64,000 nucleotides of DNA from Microplitis mediator (Eukaryota; Arthropoda; Insecta; Hymenoptera; Braconidae), in the NCBI RefSeq assembly GCF_029852145.1, contig NC_079976.1:10514104-10578103 (forward strand), written 5' to 3'. Under the pieces are notes generated by a model, which was given only the letters and a program-made list of their open reading frames with translations, was not told where the DNA came from and ran no database searches. The translations under genes and the position numbers were made by a program. Below are positions 22,001 through 34,579 of this stretch, piece after piece (positions within the stretch are counted from its first letter, which is position 1; each line of letters opens with the position of its first letter).

Positions 22001-23725
22001 TAAGTCTCCTCTCTCATCTTACTTCCAAACTTTTATACCCCCCGTTAATAATTTTATTAAAACTTAACAATCAATTAATTATTTTAAAAAACAATAATAA
22101 TTAGTTGCATAAAACATCAGTGATTAAATTATTTAATTACAATAATTTATATTTAAATAAATATAAATAAACGGGAGTGTTTGAATTAAGTTGCGTTACT
22201 GTTCAGATGAAACAGCTTGAGTAAACTTTTAAGTTTTATTAACATTTTACAAGAACTTATAGACATTTTTACTATCGTCCATATCCTAGATCAATAAATA
22301 TTTTTTTTAATAACATAATTTTTTTTTTTTAAATTTACCGCCAATTATTTTTTAAAATTCAAATATTATTAAATTGTGATAATTGTTTTTTTCTTTTTAA
22401 TTTGTTATTAATATTTTAATAAATGTACGTTAAATTCCGGTGAGGTCACAGGATGTAGTTGAGTGTAACGGCAACGGTGACGACTGCGGTGTAATATATA
22501 TGTATATATCTATATATATATATAAGGTTGTATTGTGTTAGTGTATGTAGGGTGTGTTAATATATGTGTTAAGGTATGAGAAATATCAACGGACAAAAAA
22601 CGTGGGAATTTTTTTTTAACACAATAGTGAATACAATTGACTTATTTATTTAAATTATTTAATAATAATTATTAAAAAAAAACTAAAACGTAATTAACTA
22701 TTTTTTCATAAATTAGTTAAAATTTATTCAAAAATAAAATTTATTATTTTATTTAAAAACACAAATTTATAAATTTTTGATAAAAATGACATTTAAAAAA
22801 AATTTTTAAGTGACAAAAAATAAAAAAATTTAAAAGCAAGTTTTTAAAAAAGAAAGTGGTAGTTTTATCCGTATAACTTAACGATGACTGGACTTGTATA
22901 TACAACTTTACATATATGTATGTAATAAATATATGTGTGTGTAATATAAAGATATATGTAGTGGACATGATTGTATGACGGTTGACTAAACCTGAGTTTT
23001 TTTTAATATTAAATGACCGTGGACTGAATATTCAGTCGCGGTAATATGCGAACTATGACGTCAGTTTAATAAATTTTTTTTTTTTTACATGGATATAATT
23101 TACTAGATAAATTATGTGAATGCATAATTGTGTATTACAACAATTGGTTACGTTACAATAGAGTTAAATAATTAATTATTACAAAACGCGGGAAAACAGC
23201 AGAATTTAAATTTAAACTTAAAACGGATTGTTTAAATAATTTAATTTGATAAGTGAAATAATAATAATAATAATCAAAGAGGCGTCGGTCGGTCAGGTAG
23301 AGAGCTTAATAAATGAATGACTGTACTTAAAATTTGTAAAATAATAACAATATTAATAGTAATTATATTATTATTATAGTTAATGTGATTGTGAACTTTT
23401 AAGGCTGTAAAGTTTTTATAAAAACTTGAGGACAAAATGAAAGATCGTGAATTTATTTGAATTTGGATTTAGTATGAGAGATAGCATAAAAATGTTGAGA
23501 TGGGAAGTGGATTGAAGAATGCTGATACTAAACGAGGTGAAAACATAACGTGAGATGAAAAACATAGGGTGAATGTGTTGTGTGGGTTCAGGTTTTGGTG
23601 ATACTGACGCTCGTTTTTATTGTTATTGTTGTTATTATAATTGTTATTGTTGTTGTTGTTGTTATTATTAGTGGGCAGTGAGTGAGTTTTATTGTATTTA
23701 AATAGCTAGGAAAATTATTTTTAAA

Positions 23726-26700
23726 ATGGGTAATCATCCGTCAGCTCATCAACCGCTTGAAAGAGCGACTAGTTACAGTGGAAATGCTCTTAGATATTCG
23801 GTACGTTTTTATTTTTATTTGTTGTTATTATTGTTTATTATTTTATAATTTAAATTTACAATTTTTTTATTTTTACCAATTAAGAGTTTTAGAGTTTAAA
23901 AATTTTTTAATATTTTTTTTTTAAGTAATACTTTGTTATGAGTAATTTAAAAAAAATTTGTCATTTTATTTGTTTATTAATTCAAAGTACTTTTGAATAA
24001 TAATTATTATGAAGAATTTTAAAAAACTCTTGAATAAAATCTTTTTTATTAAAAATATTTTAAAGGGAATTTTTTTAATTTTTTGGAGTAAGAACTTTTT
24101 TACAGTATTTTAATTTTATTATTTATTAAAAGTATTTTGAAAAAGAATTTATGGGTAATTTTTTTAATTATTTGGTGTAAAATATTTATTCAGATATTTG
24201 AATATTTTTAGTTATTTTAAATGATTATTATAACAGTAAATTTTTTTGTATACTTAAATTACACTTACAAGGAATTAGAAAAATTTTTGGAGTAAGAACC
24301 CGTGTAAAAAAAATTGTTCAAAAAGTGTTGACTATTCTAAACTTCAAAACGTGGCACAACGACGAACTTTTTTTGAACGTTTTTTAAACTTTTGAAACTT
24401 CAAGAGAAAAATCAATAAGTATCCTCATATTATTAAGATATGCTAAAACGAAACACGTTTAGAAATAGTTCGAAATGAGTTTTTTCTGAGCGTATTTTGC
24501 TCTGAAAAATGTTAATTTGTAGTATTAAGTCAATCGGTTTTTTCTGTGTATTTTCAGAAGTTTGAAAATCGTTTGAAAAAAGTTCGTCATTGTGTTACGT
24601 TTTGAAGTTTAGAATAGTCAACACTTTTTTAACCTTTTTTCAACAATTTTTTTTACACGGGAACTTTTATGAAAATTTTAGAATTACATTATTTATAAGA
24701 TTATGTTTTTATAACCGGCAACGCGGGAAAACCGACAAAAAAATTGTTATTTTTATGAGGAATTTTTAAATTATTTTGAGTAATAATCAGCATTTTTATA
24801 TTTATTTAAAACTATTTGTAGAGCTCATAATTGCATTGGTTTAAATATTTATTTTTAACGCAAAATAAAACAAAATTATAGAAATACTTAAATTTATTTT
24901 TAATGATTATTTCATTATACTGACGGACAAGTTACTTTGTTGTGGCTTTTTCAAAACCATTATCGCTTTTAAAAGACCGGTGATTTATTTTTAAAGATAA
25001 AAAACTCAAGCAAAATTTTTTTAAACTCAAATTTTATTTCTAAAACTCAAATATTTTTTACTCCAATACTTTTCAACAATAAATCACTATTTTTCAAATT
25101 ATAATCATCAAATTTCACAATTAAATTGAAAAATTAATTAACCGGCAATAAATAAATTACCGAACGTTAATTAATTTTCAACATCATTATTTAAATTCTT
25201 TAGAGTAATTACGTCATGACTAACAAATTAATGATAAGTAAAAATTAACTATAAATAAATAATTAATAATCCTTTGATGTCTAAACAATGAACAAGCATA
25301 AAAGCTATAGTAAGTCTATTGAGTAAAAAAAAATTGTTTTCACTCAATACAATAACAAGCCAGATAAAATAATCAATTCACTTATTTTTTATATTCATAT
25401 GCATTTAATGACAGTTTGTTTTGTATATTCATACAGATTAAAAAATTTTGACATCTATATAATTTTAACTACTGTACATCATTTTCTAAAAATATTCGCA
25501 AATGATTCTATCAACAGTTTTAATAAATAAAAAAAACATTACTTCCTTATTAAATTCAATTACTCCACATAATTTTATTTTACACGAAAAAAAAGTTATT
25601 ATGTAAAAAGTAAATTAAATCCGCTATTGAAATACGATTATTTTCAATTATGACAAGTAAAAATTACTATACTATAAGTAAAAAGTATTATCATAAATTC
25701 AGAATTATCAAGCATTTGTAATTTTTATTCGTGAAACAGTAATTTTTACTTTTGCAAAAAGTTAAAATTATTGTATATCAACTGCGGTTCAAGTTTAAAT
25801 TCTACATAATAAGTATCACTAAACTTGTATCTCTATTGCAAAGAAAAATCCTTCGAAAAAATTTCACAAGAGTGAACTTCAAAATGTAAGATAATTTTTG
25901 GAACTTAAAAAAAAATTTAAGAGCAAGAAAAAATTTTTAGTCTGACCTCGTTTTTGGAATGAGGTCAGATTCGACGCGAATTATTTTTACTTAAAAAATA
26001 ACGAAAACCTGCGTGTAAAAAATATTCAGTTTAAAATTTCTTTTTACTCTTTAATTGTTTTCGAAACTCCAAAAGTAATTAACTCAAACTACAGAACTTT
26101 TTGGTACGAATTTTTTTTTAATGGGTACTTGAATTAAAGGACTCTATATAAAAAAAAAATTTAATATATTTCCAATGAAAAAAATTGATTAGTACCTTAG
26201 TAACACGTGTTGAAGCAAGATTCTGGAGTAAGTATCTTGAGCAAGACCCCTAACAGCTAGTGTCTTTTTTTACGTACGTGTCTTTCGCAAGATTGTGTAT
26301 CAAGAAACCTATGGCAAGATTTGTGGATGTCTTGCTCATAGTTTCGTACGCAAGAATATTAAAGATATCTTAAACACGGTGTAATGAAAAAGTGTCTCAC
26401 GCATTTTTTGCACCAGTAACTGACAGGAGGTACTTATGCATAGTTTCCTCAAGATCTGGTCAAGGCTTAAGGTCAATTTTGAGCCTTGTGCAGATCTTGA
26501 GCAAGCCATGTGTAACTATTGTCAACTATAGTCTCTCCAGAATTGAGTTATAATCTGGCAGGAATTTCTTGTGTAAGGCTTACAATATAAATCTGGTCAC
26601 AACTATCTGCAGCAAGACACACGTAGAAAAAGACATTAGCACCTATCGAGCTTAAGAGCAGACTTGCTCAAGAATTGAAAAAAATTGTTATATGGGTAAT

Positions 26701-29700
26701 TATTATTTATTGTTAACAATCGCAACGGTTTTAAACTAAATTTTCTAAAGTATTCCACTAATTTCAAAAATTTTAAATTGACGTCATTTATCGAACAGTT
26801 TTGAAATATTTTATTCAAAATTTTTTTAAATATAGAAATATTTATATCCAAATTATCTTAATGTGACATTCAATACATAAATGTTTTAAATTATTTATTT
26901 TTTTTCCTTGATTAGTTTTTTGATGATAAATACAACATGTACAATAAAAAATGAATCTTGTTTGAAATACTATGTACCTGAAAATCGGAACGAAAATAAA
27001 AAAACGAAATGAAAAGTAAAAAATCTACTGGATCTAGATTTTTGTAATGCTTCACATAAGTACTAGTATGGCAACCGGAAATTTCAGCCACCTCCAATTA
27101 TCCCTTAAGTCATCTTTAAGCAGTAAAATGATATAAAATTTTTTTTTCATTTTCATTGCGCGAAAAACATTCCGTTCTTTAGGTACATGAAATACTATGG
27201 TGTCATGGTATGTAAAATGATAAGTAAGAAATCTACTGGTTCTAGATTTCTGAAATGTTTCGCACAAGTATGTCAGTCGGAAATTGCAGGCTACCCCAAG
27301 TTACCCCTTAAGTCACCCTTAAGCAGTCAAATAAAATGAATGTTTTTCATTTTCATTCCGCGAAAAACGTTCCGATCTTCAGGTACATGTCATGATAAAG
27401 TCTGACCAAGTTGGTCACCTGACGGAAATTGAAATAAACACATACAAAAAGTACTATGTGTTAAATATTAATATTTGAAACAATGAATAAGAAATTTACT
27501 GAGAATGTATGAGGACAAATTACACAATTATTCCTCACTTGACTGTAACTATGATCATAGTTAAATTTACAATGGTTACAGTAATTTGTGATATTATCGT
27601 GTCAATTTTGCAATGGCCAAAATGGTCCGGCTTTACTATGACACTATAGTATTTCAAACGAGAATAATTTCTCCATGCACAATAATAATTAGTAAATAAG
27701 ACTCTTTTTTCGAAAATAAATAAGCAAAAAATTATTTTTGTTTTGTACTCCACCCTAATAAATATATACACACACAAACATATATATTTAAGTAATATTG
27801 TACTAGCTTTCTCACATGCATTGCACCTGTCACACGCCTTGACACAACCAAGTGAAAGGATTTAAAACTCTTTACTATACTCACAAACATTAACCTGTAT
27901 TACTCCATTCCTTATTTAACTTATTATACATTATATACATTGTACATTGTACTGTTATAAAGGAAGAAAAAAAAAAAAACAATAATGACATATTTATAAA
28001 AATGCCAAATTACAATAATTACATCTTTTAAATTTTCTCAAACAATTTATATTAACAACAATAATTTGATTTTTAAAATATAATGAAAAACAGTGAACTC
28101 ATCTGGTAATTTATTGGTCAATACAAATTTACTAAGAATTTTATTTGTTTTTTTTTTCTTTAATTGATTATTAAAGTGATTTTTTATTTTTTTTGTTTAT
28201 TTCAGAAAAGAGAAAGATCCTCACCAGCAAACACAAACAACAGACGGATGGATCGTTTAAGAAGAAGTTTTCGAGATAGTTTTCGACGTAGAAAAGATAC
28301 ACATATACCAGAATCAAGTAAACCACATCAATGGCAAGCTGATGAAAGTGCTGTGCGTTCAGCAACGTGTGCCTTTCATGTTAAAGTTCGTATTTTTTTT
28401 TTATATATATGTTTATGTGTAAATATTTAATAATTATTTGAGCAGAAGATTTTGATTTGAAGTATCAATTTTTTTTTTTAATTTAATTGTTTTAAATCGA
28501 AGCCAAATGTTGGTTTTTTTTTTTTAGAAAATGGCAGAATACAAAATATTTAAAAAGTCAAGAGATTTTGTCAGAAATTTTTTTATTTTAATTTAAGTTT
28601 TTTTTAGATAAGTTAGAGATAAGTTATTAAAATTTTTTTAAGTTTAAAATGTGAATTAAAAATTATTTATTGATTTTAAATTTTAATAGTTAAAAAATTA
28701 AAAAAATAATTTTTTTTAGCTTAGATCAAATCTTTGGAGTAATTATTTAATAAATAATAAATAATTTTTTACAGTATTTAGGATGTGTTGAAGTATTTGA
28801 GTCAAGAGGAATGCAAGTTTGTGAGGAAGCATTAAAAGTATTACGGGTAATTAATAAAAAAAAAAAAAATAATTTAATTTAAATTAAATATTGGAAGGAT
28901 TAAAATAAATATAATTTATAGACGTCAAGAAGAAGACCAGTAAGAGCAATATTGCATGTATCTGGAGATGGTTTGCGAGTAGTTGAAGATGAAACAAAAG
29001 GATTAATTGTCGATCAAACCATTGAAAAAGTATCATTTTGTGCACCAGATCGTAATCATGACAAAGGATTTAGTTATATTTGTAGAGATGGCACCACGAG
29101 ACGATGGATGTGTCATGGATTTTTAGCTTTAAAAGAATCGGTAATTATCTAATTAATAAATAAACACATTATTTAACCAGCTGACTGAATTCTCCGTAAA
29201 ATGAGTACGCACATTAATATATTATCATCTGGTTTATTAATCATTATTTTAAATTGATTAATCATTAATTAAATTATCGTTTTTTAATTTCGTTTAAATA
29301 TAGTCATATGGGTACTCAAACTAAAAGAAATTTCCTACTTAATTCATTCATGCCCTCAATTTAATAATTTATTGCTACTGAAAAAAATTCACGTATCAAA
29401 TTACAATTTTTTTTTTTTTTTTTAAATATGATACTTAAATAGCTGATGAAGTTTCCTTTGAAATGAGTACCAACAACAATATATTTGGACAGAATAATTA
29501 TTTAAAAATTTTATTTAAATATATTTCTGTGAGTAATCAAACTATAGAAAATTAGCTCACAAGTTTAAGTGTTACATAATTTTTAAGTTCATTCAATTAA
29601 GTTAATTTTTAAGTTAAAGGCCATTCGGCAGCCGAAATGGAAGTAGATTTCATGATATCAGTAAAAATATGAATCTTTAACGTTTTGAAAATTTTGAAAT

Positions 29701-32700
29701 GCTGTAACTTCTAAACTAATTGACGGATTTTACCCATCTTCGAACTTAGCCTCGAAAATCGTCTACAGAAAATGTAAGCTGAGTTCCATTGAGATCAGTA
29801 AAGACTTGTGGACGCTATCGTCGTGACAAACCGCGTTCTATCGTATAAATATATAAATACATACATATATAAACTTTTGAACCATGTATATTTGCTGACT
29901 CAGCTCGTCGAGACAGCAAAATTTTTCAAAAATTCCGTTATTAAGACAAATGCAATAGTTAGATTACCATGAAATCTACTAAAAAGATGTGATTTTTAAA
30001 TAGTTGAGAAAATTTCCTATTTAATGAGTTCCACAAACGCTATACATAGATCAAATAATTACTAAGTATTTTAATAAAAATAATAAATAAATAAAATAGG
30101 GTGAGAGATTAAGTCATGCAGTGGGTTGTGCATTTGCGGCATGTCTCGAACGTAAGCAGCGTCGAGACAAAGAATGTGGGGTTACGATGACGTTTGATTC
30201 AAAAACATCAACATTTACACGAAGCGGAAGTTTTCGACAACCTAGTCTTACGGAAAAATTACAAGATAGCAGAGAACGTGCAATTGGTAAGACTAATTGT
30301 TAATTATTAATAATTAATCATGAATAATTGTTGCTAGTTAATGACGCAACTATTTAATAATCAACAATTTTATTTAATTTTATATTTTTTTGTCTTAAAT
30401 TACAAAGATGTACCGTCGACACCGACGTCAGCAGTTGTCAAGCAAGTTTACAATCCGTTTGCTATTGAGAGACCTCATGCGACCCCCTCAATGTTAGAAA
30501 GACAGGGGTCATTTCGCGGGTTTAATCAACTTAATCAAGCTTCACCTTTCAAGAGACAACACAGCTTACGCGTTAATGAGCTTCCCAGTAATTTGGAACG
30601 CACACGAAGTCACAGTCTTGAGCCAACCGATTTTTCACGTTTGCCCACCAGCCTCGGTGGTACTTTGCCACATGGTATTGGAATTAAACCACCTGGTAAT
30701 TATTTTTTTTACAAGAAGAAGCCTCGAAAAAGACAGTATTTAGTTAAAGACTTCCGGTTTAAGAAACTTTCAAGGGTTCTTTGAGCTCTTTATTAACTTC
30801 TGCCAATCAAACAGAAATATTTATTTTAAAATAAATATTTTTGCTAAACTATCAGAGATACGATAAAAGTAAATCGATATAAATTTATAGGAAATTTTAT
30901 TTTCTATACATTTTTATCGTATCTTTGATAATTCACCCAAAATTTTATTTTAAATACTCGATGTCGAAATCTGTGAAATTTTACTTTTATATAAAATTTT
31001 TTTCTTTGAAATTAAAATTCCAGTTAAATTATCAAAGATACGATAAAAATATATGCACACATACTTATAGGAAATTAAATTCTCTACAAATCGATTTCTA
31101 TCCATTTTTATCGTATCTCTATTAATTTAGTCATAATTTATAAAGTTTAAGACAATCCTTCCCTCAATTTTACATCCTTCATCTTTTATTCTCAGTTTTA
31201 AATTTGACCTCGAATTTTGAAAAATTTGAATTTCCCTCTAAAATATTAAAATCTTTATACTTATAAAATATCATAATATTTATTTAATTGTAAGCCACAT
31301 ATAGGATACGGGGGGGGGGGCTTACCCCTAAAATTTTATAAAAAAAAAAATTTGTTTTTAATGTTTTCTAAGCAATCCAAAATCACTTTTGTAAATAAAA
31401 TTGAATTTTTTTTTAAACTTTTTCAAAAATCAAGCGTCAGTCAAAAAAATTAGTAAATTTAAGTCCTCGAAAACAGTATTTCCTTATACACCCCGTTTTG
31501 CACCCCCGTCCCTATTTACATTAACCATCTCAAGAAATAAAAAAAAATTTTATTAATTTTTTTTTTGTTTTTCTGAATTTTAAGTGAGTCCAATACCAGA
31601 ATTATTACCATCAACTGGAAGTGATAGTGTATCAGCAATGTGTCAACAACTTTCACATGGACTCTCACTTTTGTCTAGTAGCGATGATTTTGGCAGCTTG
31701 CCACCACTTCCTACTTTAAATTCAGTATCTAAAAATTTATTTAGCAATACAATTCAAGCTCAAGGTTAATAATTTTCTATTTCAAATTTTCAAAGCTCAC
31801 AAAAAAAGAAAAAAAAAAAAAAAACAAAAAAATTAATTTACAAAATAACTTATTTTTTACAGGAGTTACGAGTAGTAATTCACTAGATGACATAAAACTC
31901 TCAAATGGTCCCAGTATTAATAACAATATAAACAACAACAGTAACAATAATAACAATATAAACAATATTAATGAAGATATGTCTATAAATGAGCTGACAT
32001 GGAATGAAACATCGCAAATTACCTTAACAAATCATCAACGATTGACACCGATTTTAAACACCAGTTGCAATTTAAGTCCAGTACTTGTTAAAACAAGTAC
32101 TGGTACGTTAACAGGGACAACTTCAATTTCATCTGAGTCAGCGATTGATAAATCTTTAAGTGATACTTCAACGACGAGCAGTCAGGCATATATTTTAAAT
32201 AATTCGTTGACTAATTCTATCGCTAGTGATAAGTTTGAGGTAATTATTCATTTTTTTAAAATCAAACTATTAAGATATTTAAATAATTTATCGAATTCTG
32301 CGTTAAATGAGTACACACATCGCATGTTTGGGTAAGATAACCATTATCCAGTCCAGCAGGGTAAAATGGTGGATTAAATTTTTTTACTCAAATATATTGA
32401 TGTGGGTACTCAAATTAAAAGAAATGAGGTCACTAATTCAAATTGAACATTTATTTGAAATTTAAAAATATAAATATTTGCTTTATTTAAATGAAGGAAC
32501 AACGGCTTTATTGATCTGCTTTATTGACATCAATTTATTATTTTGCGGGTAATGTTTCGTTAATGGTAATTAACATCTTCAGACCTATATCTATATCAAA
32601 GTTACATTAAAAATTTAGATTAATTATAATATAAACAGTATAAATTATTTTTTCTAAAATTAAGTATCACAATTAATAGTTTTGAGTCATATAAATTAAG

Positions 32701-34579
32701 GATAAAATTATTATAAAATAAATCAACTTACATAACATTGTTGATGTCAATCTTATTAATAATTTAACATTTATTTACATTAAATATAATATTTTGTTAT
32801 TACCGAAGATGTTAATTACCATTAACGAAACGTTACCCGCAAAATAATAAATTGATGTCAATAAAGCAGATCAGTAAAGTCGTTGTTCCTTCATTTAAAT
32901 AATATTAAAGTCTGATCGTTTCAATAAATTCAACATAAAATAAATATTTGCATTAAAACTTTTTTTTATAAAAAAAAAATCTGAAAAACAGTTGACCCTG
33001 TGGCACAACTCCAAAACTACCTGCATTTTATCAAACTTAGAATTAACTTAGTCGGACAAAAGAAGTTTACATACACTCACACGTCCTTCTGAAATTAGTC
33101 AGAATAGCTTCCTAGTACCTCAAAACGTGGAGATCTGATGAAAATTCGAATTTTTTAAATTGGACCGAAACCAATAACTTCCCTTTTTTTGAAAATTTTT
33201 ATAAAAATTATTAAATTTAAAAATTTTTCATAAGATTTCACATTATATAAACACTAGGGTGGTCGTTAAAAATTAAATTTTCTCAGGCGTCCCATAAAAA
33301 GCTTCTTTTTAATGAAAAAATACGTGGGAAATTTGGTTTTTTCTTTATAAGTAAAAAGAACACGTGCCTCAGGACGATCAAAGTTCATTTTTCGATACGA
33401 TCGCGGTTTTTATAAATATCTCATGAAATATGCAGATTAAAGGAAAAATAAAAACAATTTTGGAGGAAATTTAATTTTTTACAAAAAAGGTCGTATTCAT
33501 TTTTATTATAAAATGTGTATTTATAAAGATATTTTAAAAAAACTTTTTTTAGATCTTATGAATTGAGCGTTTTACGGGTTACAAATGTTAAAAATAACAT
33601 TTTTCTAAGTATCTAGAAACTATAGCAAGCATTAATGATTGCTATGTTACGAGTTACGAAGTTGTCTCAATTAAAAAAAAAAATGTTATTTTTAACATTC
33701 GTAATCCTTAAAATGCTTAATTGATAAGATCTAAAAAAGTTTTTTAAAAATATCTTAATAAATATACATATTATAAAAAAAATGAATATGACCTTTTTTG
33801 TGAAAAATTTAATTTCCTACAAAATTGTTTCTATGAGTTTTTCCTTTAATCTGCATATTTCATATGATATTTATAAAGAACCGCGATTGTATCAAAAAAT
33901 TAACTCCGATCGTCCTGAGGCACGTGTTCTTTTTACTTATAAAAAAAAAATCAAATTCCCCACGTATTTTCTCACTGAAAAAAAGCTTTTTATGGAGTGT
34001 CTAAGAAAATTTAATTTTTAACGACTACCCTAATAAACACCCTCAACTTTACATTATAACAAAATATTTTTAATCAATCAATTTTAAATCTAATCGCGCA
34101 ATCTACTTTACATTTATAGAAATCCCTAACGACTAATGACTAATTAATAGCATTAAAAAAATTATTTTTAGACCCAATCGGTTGTAAGTACAAGTAGCGC
34201 AACAACAAGTGGAATTTCCGAATTACCAAGAGCAGAACAATGGCTTGGTACTGTAACAGGACTAGTATCAGCAGCCCAACAATCATCAACCTCTGGATTA
34301 ATTTCATCAATTCCATTACCGTCAGAAGTTCCTCAAGTTCCTATACCTCCACGTCGGGCGCCACTTCTTCATGCACGTGCCCATTCACTCGGCTCGGCAC
34401 TAATGCCCAGTACAATAACCACACGCACTGGAATAATAACAACATCTCGTGATCCTTTTGACGCTGAATGGGCTGAATTAGCGGCCCCAGATTTAAATAA
34501 ATCCACCGGAAATACCGCAGCCACTACTAATCCCTTTATTGTTCCCAATACATCGCAAACCTTTCAGGTGCAATTGTAG
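23726..34579 (+). CDS. numb: Numb, PTB-domain endocytic adaptor and Notch antagonist
   Basis: Nine coding exons (23726-23800, 28206-28385, 28775-28846, 28922-29140, 30100-30286, 30408-30695, 31585-31764, 31863-32239, 34172-34579) give 661 residues. Numb is segregated asymmetrically at the cell cortex and promotes endocytosis that blocks Notch signalling. Residues 2-6 (GNHPS) fit an N-myristoylation consensus. MDRLRRSFRDSFRRRKD follows from Met40, an internal start like the shorter Drosophila form. The PTB domain runs from about residue 66 to 210 (HQWQADE, YLGCVEV, GDGLRVVEDETKGLIVDQ, FSYICRDGTTRRW, VGCAFAACLERKQ). Then come GSFRGF, SPFKRQHSLRVNELPS, an Asn/Ser/Thr-rich linker, and C-terminal SRDPFDAEWAEL and TNPFIVPN (DPF and NPF motifs for AP-2 and EH-domain proteins). 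Donors of exons 2 (GTTCGT) and 7 (GTTAAT) are weak but phase-consistent. Confidence 0.95.
24299..24661. mobile_element. Foldback element, CCCGTGTAAAAAAAATTG family
   Basis: CCCGTGTAAAAAAAATTG at the left is inverted at the right end. The arms continue through AGTGTTGACTATTCTAAACT and its complement for over 80 bases each. The element lies in numb intron 1 and has no coding content. Confidence 0.8.
26972..27390. repeat. Family G element, two units in tandem
   Basis: The unit of about 210 bp has outer ends GTACCTGAAAATCGGAACG and CGTTCCGATCTTCAGGTAC, inverted repeats of each other. Both units carry AAATCTACTGG(A/T)TCTAGATTT, CGGAAATT(T/G)CAG, CTTAAGCAGT and CATTTTCATT. Further copies are at 58559-59355 (interrupted) and 63560-63768. 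Confidence 0.75.
29141..30099. other. Numb intron 4, dispersed motif copies
   Basis: Contains TGAGTACGCACATTAATAT (about 29205), TATGGGTACTCAAACT (about 29307) and a further degenerate pair (29463, 29527) of the dispersed family H motif. A GC-richer stretch (about 29615-29990) includes GCTGACTCAGCTCGTCGAG and looks like old repeat DNA. No gene seen. Confidence 0.5.
30845..31128. repeat. Two short palindromic units with GATACGATAAAAAT
   Basis: Each unit of about 100 bp starts TATCA(A/G)AGATACGATAAAA and ends with its complement ATTTTTATCGTATCT. The centre contains TATAGGAAATT. Degenerate relatives lie at about 39608, 40000 and 53768-53876. Confidence 0.65.
31310..31320 (+). repeat. Poly-G run of 11 bases in a numb intron
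   Basis: Eleven consecutive G within otherwise AT-rich intron DNA, followed shortly by CCCC. A possible replication- or sequencing-difficult spot. Confidence 0.6.
32484..32899. mobile_element. Foldback element, TTTAAATGAAGGAACAACG family
   Basis: Arms of over 100 bases (TTTAAATGAAGGAACAACG ... CTTTATTGACATCAATTTAT ... TTAATGGTAATTAACATCTTC) are repeated inverted at the right end, around an AT-rich centre of about 190 bp. It lies in numb intron 8. Confidence 0.85.
33257..34030. mobile_element. Foldback element, GGGTGGTCGT family, copy 2
   Basis: 774 bp from GGGTGGTCGTTAAAAATT to AATTTTTAACGACTACCC, flanked by TA (33255-33256 and 34031-34032). It shares TACGTGGGAAATTTGG, GAACACGTGCCTCAGGACGA and AATATGCAGATTAAAGGAAA with the copy at 8741-9506. 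The open frame inside its right arm is not coding. Confidence 0.85.

Larger units (their letters stand above)
20258..23725. other. Divergent intergenic region between the secreted-protein gene and numb
   Basis: Contains a degenerate duplicated repeat (20765-21535), a GC-richer patch with a candidate exon (about 21780-22000), then AT-rich sequence with TATATA runs (22490-22520). The stretch 23270-23725 has GGCGTCGGTCGGTCAGGTAG and precedes the numb start codon, so it probably holds the numb promoter and 5' leader. It separates two genes transcribed away from each other. Confidence 0.5.
23801..28205. other. Numb intron 1, large, with several repeats and no gene seen
   Basis: Besides the foldback at 24299-24661 and the paired repeats at 26972-27390, the segment 26200-26640 is less AT-rich and repeats CTTGCTCAAG/GAGCAAG words (old repeat DNA, unclassified). 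A hairpin TCTGACCTCG...ATGAGGTCAGA sits at about 25942. Short open frames here have no family resemblance. Confidence 0.6.

Noticed and set aside
33782..34021. 79-codon open frame in the numb intron
   Set aside because: It lies wholly inside the right arm of a foldback element whose sister copy does not keep the frame open.
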